Part shown: positions 1 through 9,461 of the stretch, piece after piece
Layout of the letters: each line of letters begins with the position of its first letter
How positions within the stretch are numbered: the first letter of the stretch is position 1
Source: an uncultured Clostridia bacterium
Lineage (GTDB): Bacteria; Bacillota; Clostridia; TANB77; CAG-508
Assembly (NCBI GenBank): GCA_934183305.1
Contig: CAKPSF010000002.1
Coordinates: 1-64,000 of the forward strand
Direction: 5' to 3'
DNA: 64,000 nucleotides
The notes under the pieces: generated by a model
What the model was told of the DNA's origin: nothing
The model's input: the letters and a program-made list of their open reading frames with translations, nothing else
Databases searched by the model: none
Made by a program: the position numbers and the translations under genes

Positions 1-108
1 TATCTTTAATAAAGCATATTTCATGCTTTTTTTATTATTTTTTAGATTACATTGTGTGTGTGTGTGTGTGTGTGTGTGTACAGCCTCAACAGTTACAACG
101 TTTTTCAT
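1..108 (-). CDS. Small microsatellite-bearing ORF, copy 1 (cut by window edge)
   Basis: Function unknown. On the minus strand an ATG at 108 has an AAGGAG Shine-Dalgarno sequence 7 bases upstream (116-121). It reads MKNVVTVEAV, then alternating His-Thr from 13 CA units (GT on the plus strand, 54-79), then QCNLKNNKKSMKYALLKI, and is still open at the edge. A second copy with the same promoter, RBS and start lies at 54.64-54.83 kb with 14 units. With 13 units this copy joins the start to the downstream QCNL frame. It could instead be a non-coding leader. Confidence 0.4.
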   Translation of the reverse strand, partial: MKNVVTVEAVHTHTHTHTQCNLKNNKKSMKYALLKI

Positions 109-153
109 TTATTTTCTCCTTCTTTTGTTTTTATTTTACATTTTCATGATGTT

Positions 154-182
154 ATTGTATATTTAATTCGCTACATTGTCAA
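154..182 (-). promoter_or_regulatory. Sigma-A promoter of small ORF copy 1
   Basis: On the minus strand TTGACA (177-182) and TACAAT (154-159) are separated by 17 bases. The same two boxes with the same spacing lie upstream of the second copy at 54862-54890. Confidence 0.7.
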
Positions 183-219
183 TATTATTTTATGTTTTTA
201 TTTAAAATTAATTATAATA

Positions 220-248
220 TTGACTTGTTTTTGTGAATAAGATATAAT
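220..248 (+). promoter_or_regulatory. Sigma-A promoter of the acyl-CoA synthetase gene
   Basis: TTGACT (220-225) and TATAAT (243-248) are separated by 17 bases, about 50 bases upstream of the start codon at 299. Confidence 0.7.
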
Positions 249-298
249 GGTTTTGAGAACTAGATTATATTAATCATTAATAAATTATGGAGGTATTT

Positions 299-2030
299 AT
301 GCAAAAGAAAAATATAACTAAATTTGAGAATATTAAGGAATTGATATACCATTCTGCTAATGTTTTCTCAAATAATATAGCTTTTACAACAAAAATTAAA
401 AATGATAATAATATTGAATATATAAATCACACTTATTCTGATTTGCTATCTGATATTAATAGTTTTGGTACTAGTTTATATAAATTAGGATTGAAAAATA
501 AAAGAGTCGCAGTTGTTGGTAATAATAGTTACGAGTGGGCTGTTGCACATTTAAGTAATTTACTTCGGTGGAATTGTTTCTGTTCCTCTAGATAAAGGGT
601 TACAGGTTGGTGAACTTGAAGATTCGTTAATTAGAAGTGAAGTATCTGCAATTGTTTTTGATGCAAAATTAAAAGACATTATAGAAAAAATAAAAGAAAA
701 TAACAAAACTCAAATAAAACATTTTATTTGTACTAAAAATTTACAAGGTTTTTTATCTTTTTATGAATTATTATTTAATGGTAAGAATGCTATTAATGAT
801 GGTTTTACAGAATATATCGATTGTAAAATAGATTCGTATAAAATGAGTATACTTCTTTTCACTTCTGGAACAACATCAAAATCTAAAGCAGTTATGCTAA
901 ATCAAAATGGTATTGCTACAAACATATACGATATGCAGCTTGTGGAAGATTTTCATAGTACAGATGTTAATATAGCTTTTCTACCTTTTCATCATATCTT
1001 TGGTTCAACAGGAATGTTAGTTATGTTAGCATCTGGATTAAAAACTGTTTTTCCAGATGGTTTAAAATATATTAAACAAAATTTAATTGAATATAAAGTG
1101 TCCTTGTTTGTTGGAGTGCCTATATTAATAGATAAAATGTATTCAACAATTATAAAGGAAATTGAAAAACAAGGTAAAACAAAATTAATTAATACTGCAA
1201 TTAAGATAAGTAATTTCTTATTGAAGTTCCATATTGATATTAGAAGATTATTGTTTAAACAATTAATAGATCAATTAGGCGGAGATATGCGATTTATAAT
1301 TTCTGGTGGAGCCCCATTAGATACCAAAGTTGAAAAATGGTTCAACCAAATAGGAATAAATATTGTGCAAGGTTATGGTTTAACTGAAACTTCACCTGTT
1401 ATTGCAGCAGAAGATTTTGGTCACACTCGATATGGTTCTGTTGGTATGCCAATGAAAAGCTTAGAGGTTAAAATAGATAATCCAGATTCTAATGGTATTG
1501 GTGAAATCACTGTAAAAGGTCCAAATGTAATGCTTGGCTACTATAATAATCAAGAAAAGACTGACGAAGTTTTACAAGATGGCTGGTTTCATACTGGAGA
1601 TTTAGGATATATAGATAAAGATGGTTTCTTATTTATTACTGGTAGAAAAAAAGATTTGATAGTTTTAAAAAATGGAAAAAAGGTTTTCCCTGAAGAACTT
1701 GAATTATTAATAAACAGATTAGATGAAGTTGAAGAATGTTTTGTTTATGGATTACCAAATAAAAATGATGCTAATGACGTTAAAGTTGCAATTGAGATTG
1801 TATATAATGATAATTTTGTAAAATCAAATTACAGCAATGTTAGTGAAGAAGATTTAAAAGCAATTATTTGGGATAAAGTAAAAGAAATTAACAAAACTTT
1901 ACCCATGTATAAATATATTAAAGATATGATTCTAACTAAGGAGCCTTTAATAAAAACAACTACTAACAAAACAAAAAGAAATGAGGAATTAAAAAAAGTC
2001 TTAAATTTAAGGAGCAACAATAATGAATAG
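299..2030 (+). CDS. Long-chain acyl-CoA synthetase (AMP-binding), +1 shift at CGG
   Basis: This enzyme activates a fatty acid with ATP to an acyl-adenylate and transfers it to CoA. The P-loop region LLFTSGTTSKSKAVML, the adenine motif GYGLTETSP and the late motifs HTGDLGYIDKDG and GRKKDLIVLKNGKKVFPEE are all present. I start at ATG 299 because GGAGG (289-293) sits before it; the in-frame ATG at 287 overlaps that site. The frame breaks at codon 90, CGG (566-568). The zero frame stops at 595. Skipping one base gives ...NLLGGIVSVPLDKG... and a 576-residue protein, normal for the family. The stop overlaps the next gene by 8 bases. The P-loop glycine usually found after TSGTT is Ser here. Confidence 0.85.
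566..569 (+). other. CGGT +1 recoding site in the acyl-CoA synthetase gene
   Basis: The zero-frame context is CTT CGG TGG. Dropping C566 gives CTT GGT GGA ATT GTT, restoring LGGIV. The zero frame ends nine codons later. No Shine-Dalgarno-like stimulator is seen upstream. It is one of five identical sites in the window. Confidence 0.75.
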
Positions 2031-2697
2031 AGTTAAATTAAGTGATAGAATTTTGCCAACATACACAAAAGGCGAAGAAATATTTAATATGGTCTCTCAT
2101 ATTGTAGGAGCTGCTTTAGGAATTGCTGCACTTGTTTTATGTATTATCTTCTCTGCTATTCACAAAAATGCTTATGCAGTTGTTTCAAGTTGCATTTATG
2201 GTGTTTCTTTAATTTTATTATATACAATGTCTAGTATATATCATGGTTTAAGCTCAAAAATTAGAACTAAAAAAGTTTTTCAAATAATAGACCACTGTTC
2301 TATATTTTTGCTTATATCTGGAACTTATACTCCATTCGCATTGTGCACTTTCAGAGAATACAATACTGCAACAGGTTGGATTTTATTTGGGATTGTTTGG
2401 GGATTGTCTATTTTAGGAATAGTTTTAAATTCAATAGATTTAAAAAGATATAAAGTTTTCTCTATGATTTGTTACTTATTAATTGGTTGGTGTGTTATTT
2501 TTAAAATTAACTTATTACCTGAATTACTAACTTTAAATGGCTTTATTCTTCTTTTAGCTGGTGGAATTGTATATACAATTGGTGCAATTTTTTACGGATT
2601 AGGAAAAAATCATAAATGGATGCACTCAATATTTCACATTGCATGCATTATTGCAAGCGCCCTCCACTTCTTCTGCATTTTCTTTTATGTAATTTAA
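2023..2697 (+). CDS. Hemolysin III / PAQR-family integral membrane protein
   Basis: The 224-residue protein has about seven membrane segments. It carries family signatures: an N-terminal YTKGEEIFNMVSHIVGAALG, the central SSIYHGL and DHCSIFLLISGTYTPF, and a C-terminal HSIFHIACIIASALHFF. The His, Ser and Asp residues that form the metal site in PAQR proteins are in these motifs. Bacterial members have been linked to membrane-lipid homeostasis; the hemolysin name is historical. It overlaps the end of the acyl-CoA synthetase gene by 8 bases, so the two are probably cotranscribed, consistent with a lipid role (inference). Confidence 0.85.
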   Translation: MNRVKLSDRILPTYTKGEEIFNMVSHIVGAALGIAALVLCIIFSAIHKNAYAVVSSCIYGVSLILLYTMSSIYHGLSSKIRTKKVFQIIDHCSIFLLISGTYTPFALCTFREYNTATGWILFGIVWGLSILGIVLNSIDLKRYKVFSMICYLLIGWCVIFKINLLPELLTLNGFILLLAGGIVYTIGAIFYGLGKNHKWMHSIFHIACIIASALHFFCIFFYVI

Positions 2698-2711
2698 TTT
2701 AAAACAAAAAG

Positions 2712-2742
2712 TAACAGCAATTTAATATTGCTGTTATTTTTT
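2712..2742 (+). terminator. Rho-independent terminator
   Basis: AACAGCAAT and ATTGCTGTT form a hairpin followed by a T run, directly after the hemolysin III-type gene. Confidence 0.8.
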
Positions 2743-2803
2743 ATACATATTTTTCATCTTTTTGAAAATAATAAATGCGAAGAAAAAAATTGGAGTTTAA
2801 TTT

Positions 2804-4483
2804 ATGAAGAATTTTTTTAATGCTATTATAAATAGTTTTAAGTATTCACCTCAAAATAACTATCATTTTAATTTAAGTAATAGTCAAAATAATACTAATA
2901 ACAAAATTGTTCCATTAGAGGACTTAAATGAAAATGTATATCCTAGTATTGATGTGAATTTAGAATATATAAAAAGTAAATTTAATAGTTCAATTAATAG
3001 TGACATTAAGATTAGACAATTTGATTTAATTGCGCGAAATAAAATGTATAAAGCTTTTGTTTTTTATATTGATGGAATGAGTGATTCTAAAGCAATAAAT
3101 CGTTTTATTTTATATCCTTTAATGTTAAAAAATAAATCCAATACTTCTGAAGCAAATGAAACAATTGTCTCTTCTGCTGTTGCTTCAAATATTACTGTAA
3201 AAAGAGTTAAAAAATTTAATTTAATAGATTATATTAATTCATGCCTTATTCCTCATAATGATGTTACAAAACTACAAAAGTTTGAAGAAATTATTACTTC
3301 TGTTAATTTAGGAAACTGTGCCTTATTTATTGATACTATTGATACTTGTTTTGTATGTGATGTAAAAGGTTATGAAAAAAGAACAATAGATTCACCCAAA
3401 AATGAGATAGTAATACGTGGCTCTCATGAAGCTTTTGTTGAAAATTTAAGAACAAATACTTCTATGATAAGAAGACTTGTTAATAATGAGAATTTAATAA
3501 TAGAAGATACTTCTGTTGGTGCTGTAAGTAAAACAAAGTGTGCTATTTGTTATTTAAAAGATATTGCAAATAATGATTTAGTAAATGAAGTTAAGCATAG
3601 AGTTAATAATTTGGATCTGGATTATATTATTTCATCTGGTCAATTGGAGGAACTAATAAAAGAAAACTCAAAGAACTCTTTACCAGAAGTAATATCAACT
3701 GAAAGACCAGATACAGCTGCTTCTTCAATTCTTGAAGGAAAAGTTGTTGTTATAGTAAATGGTACCCCAATTGTTTTAATCGCTCCTTGCACCTTTTTTG
3801 ATTTATTAGCATCTCCTGAAGATAGAAATATAAATTTTACATTTGCTAATTTATTAAAAGTAATAAGACTTATTGCTTGTATAATAAGTGTTTTATTACC
3901 AGGTATATATATTGCGGTTACTAATTTTCATGAAGAATTAATTCCTACTGAATTACTATTTTCAATAATTTCTTCAAGACAAGCTGTTCCACTTTCTATC
4001 GAATTGGAAATAATTTTAATGGAATTAGCATTTGAACTTATACATGAAGCAGGAATAAGGGTACCAGCTCCAATAGGTTCAACAATGGGTATAGTTGGAG
4101 CATTGGTTTTAGGAGATGCAGCAGTTAGTGCCAATATTGTAAGTCCTATCTCAATAATAATTGTTGCTATCACTGGTCTTTCTTCATTTGTTATACCAAA
4201 CTTTTCACTGGAATTTCATTTTAGAATATTGAGGTTTGTGTTTATATTTTTAGGGGCTATCCTTGGTTTTTTAGGTATCTCCATTGGTATTTTTATATAT
4301 TTTGCAATTTTATCCGAGTACACTTCATTTGGTGTTTCTTATTTATCACCATATGTCCCAGTAACCAAAGTATACAACAGTGGATATTTTCTTTCTCCTA
4401 TATGGAAAAGAGAAAAAAGAGAAGCATCACTTAATGTTAAAAGAGAAAATAAACAAAATCATATTAGTATGAAATGGAAATAA
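2804..4483 (+). CDS. gerKA: Spore germinant receptor subunit A (GerA/GerKA family)
   Basis: This is the A subunit of the inner-spore-membrane receptor that senses germinants. The 559-residue protein has a cytosolic N-terminal half with FVFYIDGMSD and STERPDTAASSILEGKVVVIVNGTP, then membrane segments from about residue 345 to the end. GerA-family hallmarks include TELLFSIISSRQAVPLSIELE and GIRVPAPIGSTMGIVGALVLGDAAVSANIVSP. The B and C subunits follow directly in the order A-B-C. A sporulation-specific (SigG) promoter is expected, but I could not identify one with confidence. Confidence 0.92.
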   Translation: MKNFFNAIINSFKYSPQNNYHFNLSNSQNNTNNKIVPLEDLNENVYPSIDVNLEYIKSKFNSSINSDIKIRQFDLIARNKMYKAFVFYIDGMSDSKAINRFILYPLMLKNKSNTSEANETIVSSAVASNITVKRVKKFNLIDYINSCLIPHNDVTKLQKFEEIITSVNLGNCALFIDTIDTCFVCDVKGYEKRTIDSPKNEIVIRGSHEAFVENLRTNTSMIRRLVNNENLIIEDTSVGAVSKTKCAICYLKDIANNDLVNEVKHRVNNLDLDYIISSGQLEELIKENSKNSLPEVISTERPDTAASSILEGKVVVIVNGTPIVLIAPCTFFDLLASPEDRNINFTFANLLKVIRLIACIISVLLPGIYIAVTNFHEELIPTELLFSIISSRQAVPLSIELEIILMELAFELIHEAGIRVPAPIGSTMGIVGALVLGDAAVSANIVSPISIIIVAITGLSSFVIPNFSLEFHFRILRFVFIFLGAILGFLGISIGIFIYFAILSEYTSFGVSYLSPYVPVTKVYNSGYFLSPIWKREKREASLNVKRENKQNHISMKWK

Positions 4484-4498
4484 AGAAAGGAGACATTT

Positions 4499-5614
4499 AT
4501 GGACTCAAATAATAAGCTAGGAAGTGCAGAAGCAATATCAATAATGTTAATAGTACCTCTTGCTCATCTTCTTGTAACTCTTCCTAAAGTTATTTTACAG
4601 GATCAAGGTTCAAGCAGTGTTGTAAACATAATTTTTATTACATTACTTGCTCTAGTTTCAATATTTATTTTAACTATATTGTACAAAAAGTTTAAAGGTA
4701 TGGATATATTAGACATTTCAAATTATCTATTTGGAAAAGCATTTATGTATATTATTGGTATAGTGTACATTGCTTACCTTATATTTGTAGCTTCATTAAC
4801 CTTAAGAAATGTAGCAGAAAACTTAAAAACTATATATTTTAACAATACACCTATTCCCTATATCATTTTCTTTTTAATATTAGGTATTGCATACATTAAT
4901 AAGTATAACTTTAAAACTGTAATAAAAGCTAATGTAATAATTTTACTAATTGTAATAGTGGATCTTATTACTTTGTCAATTTTTAGTATAAATGATTTTG
5001 TTCCTGAAAGATTTTTTCCAATTCTTGGAGAAGGTGTTAATAATACCTTTTTAAAAGGAGCAAGCAATGTATTTATTTTCACAAATATAACTTTCTTATT
5101 CTTCTTAATGCCTTTACTAAGAGATGTTAATAAATTTAATAAGGTTTCATATATTGGTATAATAATTTCTGGTCTTTTTATTTTAACTACTATTGGTTCG
5201 ATATTATTAATGTTTCCTCTTGAAATATCATCAAACTCAAATTCGCCAATATATTTACAATCAAGGCAAATAACTCTAGGAAAATTTATACAAAGAGTTG
5301 ATGCTTTTTATATATTAGTATGGCTTATTACTATTCTATCTTATATTAGTACAACAATAGCATTTGTAAATTTAATCTTTAAAAAGATAGCAAATATAGA
5401 AAATAAATCTACCATTTCTTATTGTTTTGTATTACTCTTAGCTGGTTTATCTTTAGTTTACCAAAATACAATTCAAGTAAGAAAAATAGATTTAGGAATA
5501 TTAAAAATTTCATCTTTATCTATAATTTTTGGTTTTAGTTTTATTGTTCTTATACTTGGAAATATTAAAAAGAAATTAAAGGGAGATAATAAAGAATATG
5601 AGCAAAGTACCTAG
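4499..5614 (+). CDS. gerKB: Spore germinant receptor subunit B (GerKB family, APC-type permease fold)
   Basis: The 371-residue protein has about ten hydrophobic segments and resembles amino-acid permeases of the spore germination (GerB) family; this subunit is thought to bind the germinant. It starts 15 bases after gerKA behind AAAGGAG and ends overlapping gerKC by 17 bases. N-terminal EAISIMLIVPLAHLLVTLPK and the later RVDAFYILVWLI match the GerB pattern. Confidence 0.9.
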   Translation: MDSNNKLGSAEAISIMLIVPLAHLLVTLPKVILQDQGSSSVVNIIFITLLALVSIFILTILYKKFKGMDILDISNYLFGKAFMYIIGIVYIAYLIFVASLTLRNVAENLKTIYFNNTPIPYIIFFLILGIAYINKYNFKTVIKANVIILLIVIVDLITLSIFSINDFVPERFFPILGEGVNNTFLKGASNVFIFTNITFLFFLMPLLRDVNKFNKVSYIGIIISGLFILTTIGSILLMFPLEISSNSNSPIYLQSRQITLGKFIQRVDAFYILVWLITILSYISTTIAFVNLIFKKIANIENKSTISYCFVLLLAGLSLVYQNTIQVRKIDLGILKISSLSIIFGFSFIVLILGNIKKKLKGDNKEYEQST

Positions 5615-6909
5615 AAACATCTTAATTATTACAATAGTAGTAGCATTATTAGCCTCTATAAGTAATTACTCTAGAAGTAGTGAAAACATAGATGACCTAG
5701 CTTATGTCATGGCTGTTGGTATTGATGTTGGAACTACTGCAAAATATAAAATAAGTTTGCAACTTTCCACTATTGAATCTAGTGCAACAGAAGCTGTCAT
5801 TAAACCAGAAGAAAATACAGAAGAATCTTCTAGTAGCGGTGGTGGTAAAGGTGGAAGTGGCGGTTCATCTAGTGGAAATCAAACATCATCAAATGCTACC
5901 GAAATATATACAATAGAATGTAATTCATTAGATTCTGCTATTAATATTGCTAATACGTTCTTAAACAAAGATATAACCCTATCTCATTGTAAGGTTTTAG
6001 TTGTTTCTGAAGAACAAGCTAAAAAGAATATAAGTCAAATTATAAATACTTTTATAAATAAAGTTGAAGTAAGACCAGATTGTAACATTATAATCTCATC
6101 AACAGCTAACAATGAATTTGATGCTTCAAATAAACCCAAGTTAGAAGATTTATTATCTAAATACTACGATATAACTTCTAATGCTGAGACTCGGAACAGC
6201 GTATAATCAAACTGTTGAATTAATAAGCTTTTATTTAGCTTTAGAAGATTCACTTATGCAACCATATGCTAGTCTTGGAATTGCTAGTGATTCAAGTAAG
6301 AATTTTTATACTGACAAGTCCAACAGTAGTTTAGATGCTCAAGCTCAAAGTTTAATTAATTCATCATCAAAATATGGTGTTGAAACACTTGGATTAGCTG
6401 TTTTTAAAAATGATAAAATGGTGGGTACTTTGTCTGGTGTTGAAACAATGTGTCATCTTTTAATTACCAACAAATTTAATAGTTGTGTTTTAGATATACC
6501 AAGCCCATTAGGTTCAGATGAAACTATAAGTTTATATTTATCCAGTGCAGAAGATACTAAAAATAAAGTAAGTATTATCAATAGCTCACCATTTGTAAAA
6601 ACTAAAATAAATTTATCTGCTAAAATATTATCTTCAAATAATAGTGATGAAACCTTAACCCAAGAAAAGTTAAGTCTTATACAAGATTCAGCTTCTAAAT
6701 ATATAACTGAACAAATATATAATTATTTTAATAAATCTTCTAAAGTATTTCAGTCTGATATTGCCGGAATAGGAAGATTTGCAATAAAAAATTTCAAAAC
6801 AACTAATGAGTGGAAAGACTATAATTGGCTAGAGAATTATCAAAATTCAACTTTTAAAGTAGATTTAAAGCTTTCTATTAGAACAGGAATATTGCTAACA
6901 ACAGAATAA
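5598..6909 (+). CDS. gerKC: Spore germinant receptor subunit C (Ger(x)C family), +1 shift at CGG
   Basis: The C subunit is normally a lipoprotein on the outer face of the inner spore membrane. The protein has an N-terminal hydrophobic segment, IDDLAYVMAVGIDVG (the usual Ger(x)C opening) and a Ser/Gly-rich insert near residues 80-100. The frame breaks at codon 199, CGG (6192-6194), and the zero frame stops three codons later at TAA. Skipping one base gives ...NAETGTAYNQTVEL... and a 436-residue protein. Odd: the expected lipobox cysteine before IDDLA is absent (ASISNYSRSSENIDDLA), so lipid anchoring is doubtful. Confidence 0.85.
6192..6195 (+). other. CGGA +1 recoding site in gerKC
   Basis: The zero-frame context is ACT CGG AAC AGC GTA TAA. 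Dropping C6192 gives ACT GGA ACA GCG TAT AAT, which continues into the C-terminal Ger(x)C domain. Confidence 0.75.
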
Positions 6910-6925
6910 AAATGGAGGAAACTAT

Positions 6926-7087
6926 ATGAATATTTGTGCACTAATAATAAGTATAACTATATTTTTAAATAGCATTGGATATGCAGTTTATGAATTTAAA
7001 AATAAAAATAAATTAGCAGGAATATCTGTTATTATATTGTCTCTTATAACTACTAGTCTCTTTACTTATGCAATTTTTAGTCTTTAA
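6926..7087 (+). CDS. Small membrane protein, 53 residues, downstream of the germinant receptor
   Basis: ATG 6926 follows GGAGG (6914-6918), 16 bases after the gerKC stop. The product MNICALIISITIFLNSIGYA... has two predicted membrane helices separated by YEFKNKNK. Small two-helix proteins are often found with ger operons, so it may be an accessory of the receptor (inference). I do not recognise the family. Confidence 0.65.
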   Translation: MNICALIISITIFLNSIGYAVYEFKNKNKLAGISVIILSLITTSLFTYAIFSL

Positions 7088-7088
7088 T

Positions 7089-7131
7089 ATTATAAAAAGG
7101 ACAGATATTATTCTGCCCTTTTATAATATTA
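7089..7131. terminator. Bidirectional terminator between the ger operon and truB
   Basis: TATTATAAAA-GG-CAG and CTG-CC-TTTTATAATA form a hairpin between convergent genes, with A/T runs on both sides. The truB stop lies inside it. Confidence 0.75.
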
Positions 7132-7978
7132 TATCTCTTTTAAGATTATTATTTTCGATAGTTCCAGTACCTATAAAATTGCTATTCAAATATACTGTAT
7201 ACAATCCATTTTCAAGTTTTTTAGTTAATTTACTTCCATTTAAAAATATTTTTACTTCATTATCATTTAAATTAATTCTAGGTTTATTCTGAAAAAAGTT
7301 ATCTATTGTAATTATGTATTTTTCAATTAATTCTGGATTCTCTCTTATGTCTTCAACATTTATCGAATTACTTATATTAAACTCTCCAACTTGAACTCTT
7401 TGCAATTCTTTCATATATCCAACTGTGTTTAATTTTTCTGCTAAATTTTCACACACAGTTCTTATATATGTACCTTTTGAGCATGAAATTTCAAATACTA
7501 TTTCTGCTTCCTTGCTATCTACCTTTAACAACTTTATACTATATATTTCTATTTGTCTTGGTTTAACCTCTACTGTTTTTCCGCTTCTCGCATATTCGTA
7601 TAATTTTTTTCCATTAACCTTTATTGCTGAATACATTGGCGGAATTTGTTCTTGTTTGCCAACTATATTTTTAAGTGCTTTTTCTATTGTTTCTTTACTT
7701 AAATTTGGTATATCTCTTTTTTCTATTATTTTTCCTTCTCCATCTGCTGTATCTGTTTTTATACCAAGCTTCAATGTTGCAATATATATTTTATCATGAT
7801 TTATTAAATATTTAGAGAGTCCTGTTGCTTTTCCAATAAGTAAAGGCAAAACTCCTGTTGCATTAGGGTCCAATGTTCCAGTGTGTCCTACCTTCTCCTT
7901 TGTTATTTTTTTTACTATAGCAACAATATCATGTGATGTATATTCTTTTGGCTTATTTATTAGTAAAATACCATTCAT
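7121..7978 (-). CDS. truB: tRNA pseudouridine-55 synthase
   Basis: It converts U55 of tRNA to pseudouridine. The 285-residue protein opens with GILLINKPKEYTSHDIV. The catalytic-Asp motif GHTGTLDPNATGVLPLLIG lies at about residues 32-50, followed by PPMYSAIKVNGKKLYEYAR and CSKGTYIRTVCEDL-like CSKGTYIRTVCENL. It is 15 bases downstream of fmt in a run of RNA and translation genes (def, fmt, truB). Confidence 0.95.
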   Translation of the reverse strand: MNGILLINKPKEYTSHDIVAIVKKITKEKVGHTGTLDPNATGVLPLLIGKATGLSKYLINHDKIYIATLKLGIKTDTADGEGKIIEKRDIPNLSKETIEKALKNIVGKQEQIPPMYSAIKVNGKKLYEYARSGKTVEVKPRQIEIYSIKLLKVDSKEAEIVFEISCSKGTYIRTVCENLAEKLNTVGYMKELQRVQVGEFNISNSINVEDIRENPELIEKYIITIDNFFQNKPRINLNDNEVKIFLNGSKLTKKLENGLYTVYLNSNFIGTGTIENNNLKRDIIL

Positions 7979-7993
7979 ATTTTATTGTTTCCT

Positions 7994-8926
7994 TTATAAT
8001 TTATTTCCTCTTAAAAAATCTTTTGCATTCATTCTTTTACAGTTTTCAGCTTGTATTTCAATAGCTTCTAGTATTCCGTCTTTAGCTTTAAAAAACAAGC
8101 CTTGTTTTGCATCTGCTAATATTATATCTCCATTTTTTATTTTATTATCTGAAGTTAAAATTTTATTTTCTTCTACAACTTGAGCTTTCCAAATTTTTAG
8201 TTTTTTTCCATTTACAAATGTATAAGCACCCATTATTGGGTTTAAACCTCTTATTAAGTTTTTTATTTGCTCTGCTGTTTTGTTTTCCCAATCTATTTTA
8301 GACATTTCTTTATCAAGCATTGGTGCTATTGTATAATCTTCTCCCTGTTTTGTTCTTGGTGCATTTCCCGCTTCAATTAGTTTTAATGTTTTTACTAATA
8401 ACTCTCCACCAATTTTAGATAATCTGTCCCATAGTTCACCTGTTGTTTCATTTTCTCCAATAGATACTTTTTCTTTTAAAATCATATCTCCAGTATCCAT
8501 TCCAACATCCATATACATTGTAGTTATGCCTGTTTCTTTATCCCCATTAATTACTGCCCATTGTATAGGAGCTGCTCCCCTGTACTTAGGTAAAAGTGAA
8601 CCATGAACATTAATGCAACCAAATTGTGGAATATCTAAAATTTCTTTAGGAAGTATTTTTCCATAAGCAACAACGCACATAACGTCTGGTTTTAGCTCCT
8701 TTATTTCTTCTATAAATTCAGTATTTTTTCTAACTTTTAATGGTTGAAATACTGGTATATTTTTTTCTAATGCAAATTCTTTAACAGGAGATGCAAGCAT
8801 TTTCATTCCTCTGCCCTTAGGTTTATCTGGGTTAGTTACAACTCCAATAATATTATATTTAGCATTATATATAGCCTCTAATGATTCTTTTGCAAAATCA
8901 GGCGTTCCCATAAATAAAATATTCAA
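7994..8926 (-). CDS. fmt: Methionyl-tRNA formyltransferase
   Basis: It formylates initiator Met-tRNA using 10-formyl-THF. The 310-residue protein has MNILFMGTPDFAKESLEAI at the start and the formyltransferase core INVHGSLLPKYRGAAPIQWAVINGD (Asn/His catalytic pair) at about residues 106-130. The C-terminal tRNA-binding domain includes NPIMGAYTFVNGKKLKIWKA. It lies just downstream of def, its functional partner. Confidence 0.95.
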   Translation of the reverse strand: MNILFMGTPDFAKESLEAIYNAKYNIIGVVTNPDKPKGRGMKMLASPVKEFALEKNIPVFQPLKVRKNTEFIEEIKELKPDVMCVVAYGKILPKEILDIPQFGCINVHGSLLPKYRGAAPIQWAVINGDKETGITTMYMDVGMDTGDMILKEKVSIGENETTGELWDRLSKIGGELLVKTLKLIEAGNAPRTKQGEDYTIAPMLDKEMSKIDWENKTAEQIKNLIRGLNPIMGAYTFVNGKKLKIWKAQVVEENKILTSDNKIKNGDIILADAKQGLFFKAKDGILEAIEIQAENCKRMNAKDFLRGNKL

Positions 8927-8946
8927 TATAGTTATTTCCTTTCATA

Positions 8947-9426
8947 TTAGTTTTGTGGTTCTACATATTCCAAAGTTCCTGGTTCCATAATATCTACAAA
9001 AGTAATTCCATTTAAATGGTCAATTTCGTGGCATAGTGCTTGTGCTAAAAGTTCCACTGCTTTTATTTTTACTTTTTCACCATTTTCATTTAGTCCTTCA
9101 ACAACTACTTCTGTTGGCCTTATAACCTTTGCAAATTTATTTGGGAAACTTAAACATCCTTCTTCAACTTCTCTTGAACCTTTTTGTTTTAATATTTTAG
9201 GATTAATTAGTTTTACAATTGGTGTATCTTCTTCGTAAGTATCTATTACTATTATTCTTTTTAATATTCCAACTTGCACTGCTGCTAGTCCAACTCCATT
9301 GTGCTTATGCATTGTTTCTACCATGTCTTCTATAAGTTCTTTGACTCTTTCATCAATTACTTCTACTTCTCTAGACTTCTTTTTTAATATTTCGTCCCCT
9401 TCTTGTCTTATATTTCTTATTGCCAT
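8947..9426 (-). CDS. def: Peptide deformylase
   Basis: It removes the N-terminal formyl group from new proteins. Three metal-site motifs are present: GVGLAAVQVG, EEGCLSFP and QALCHEIDHLNG (HExxH-type; the usual Q-H-E-x-D-H is intact). I start at MAIRNIRQ (9426) because AGGGGG sits just upstream; an ATG six codons earlier lacks an RBS. Product 159 residues. Confidence 0.95.
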   Translation of the reverse strand: MAIRNIRQEGDEILKKKSREVEVIDERVKELIEDMVETMHKHNGVGLAAVQVGILKRIIVIDTYEEDTPIVKLINPKILKQKGSREVEEGCLSFPNKFAKVIRPTEVVVEGLNENGEKVKIKAVELLAQALCHEIDHLNGITFVDIMEPGTLEYVEPQN

Positions 9427-9461
9427 TTTTTGCCCCCTTATCAATAATTCATTATCTAATT

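Noticed and set aside
52..240. Open plus-strand frame over the GT repeat (Cys-Val repeats) at the left edge, and its twin at 54769
   Set aside because: The translation is a by-product of the dinucleotide tract; promoter and RBS evidence is on the minus strand.
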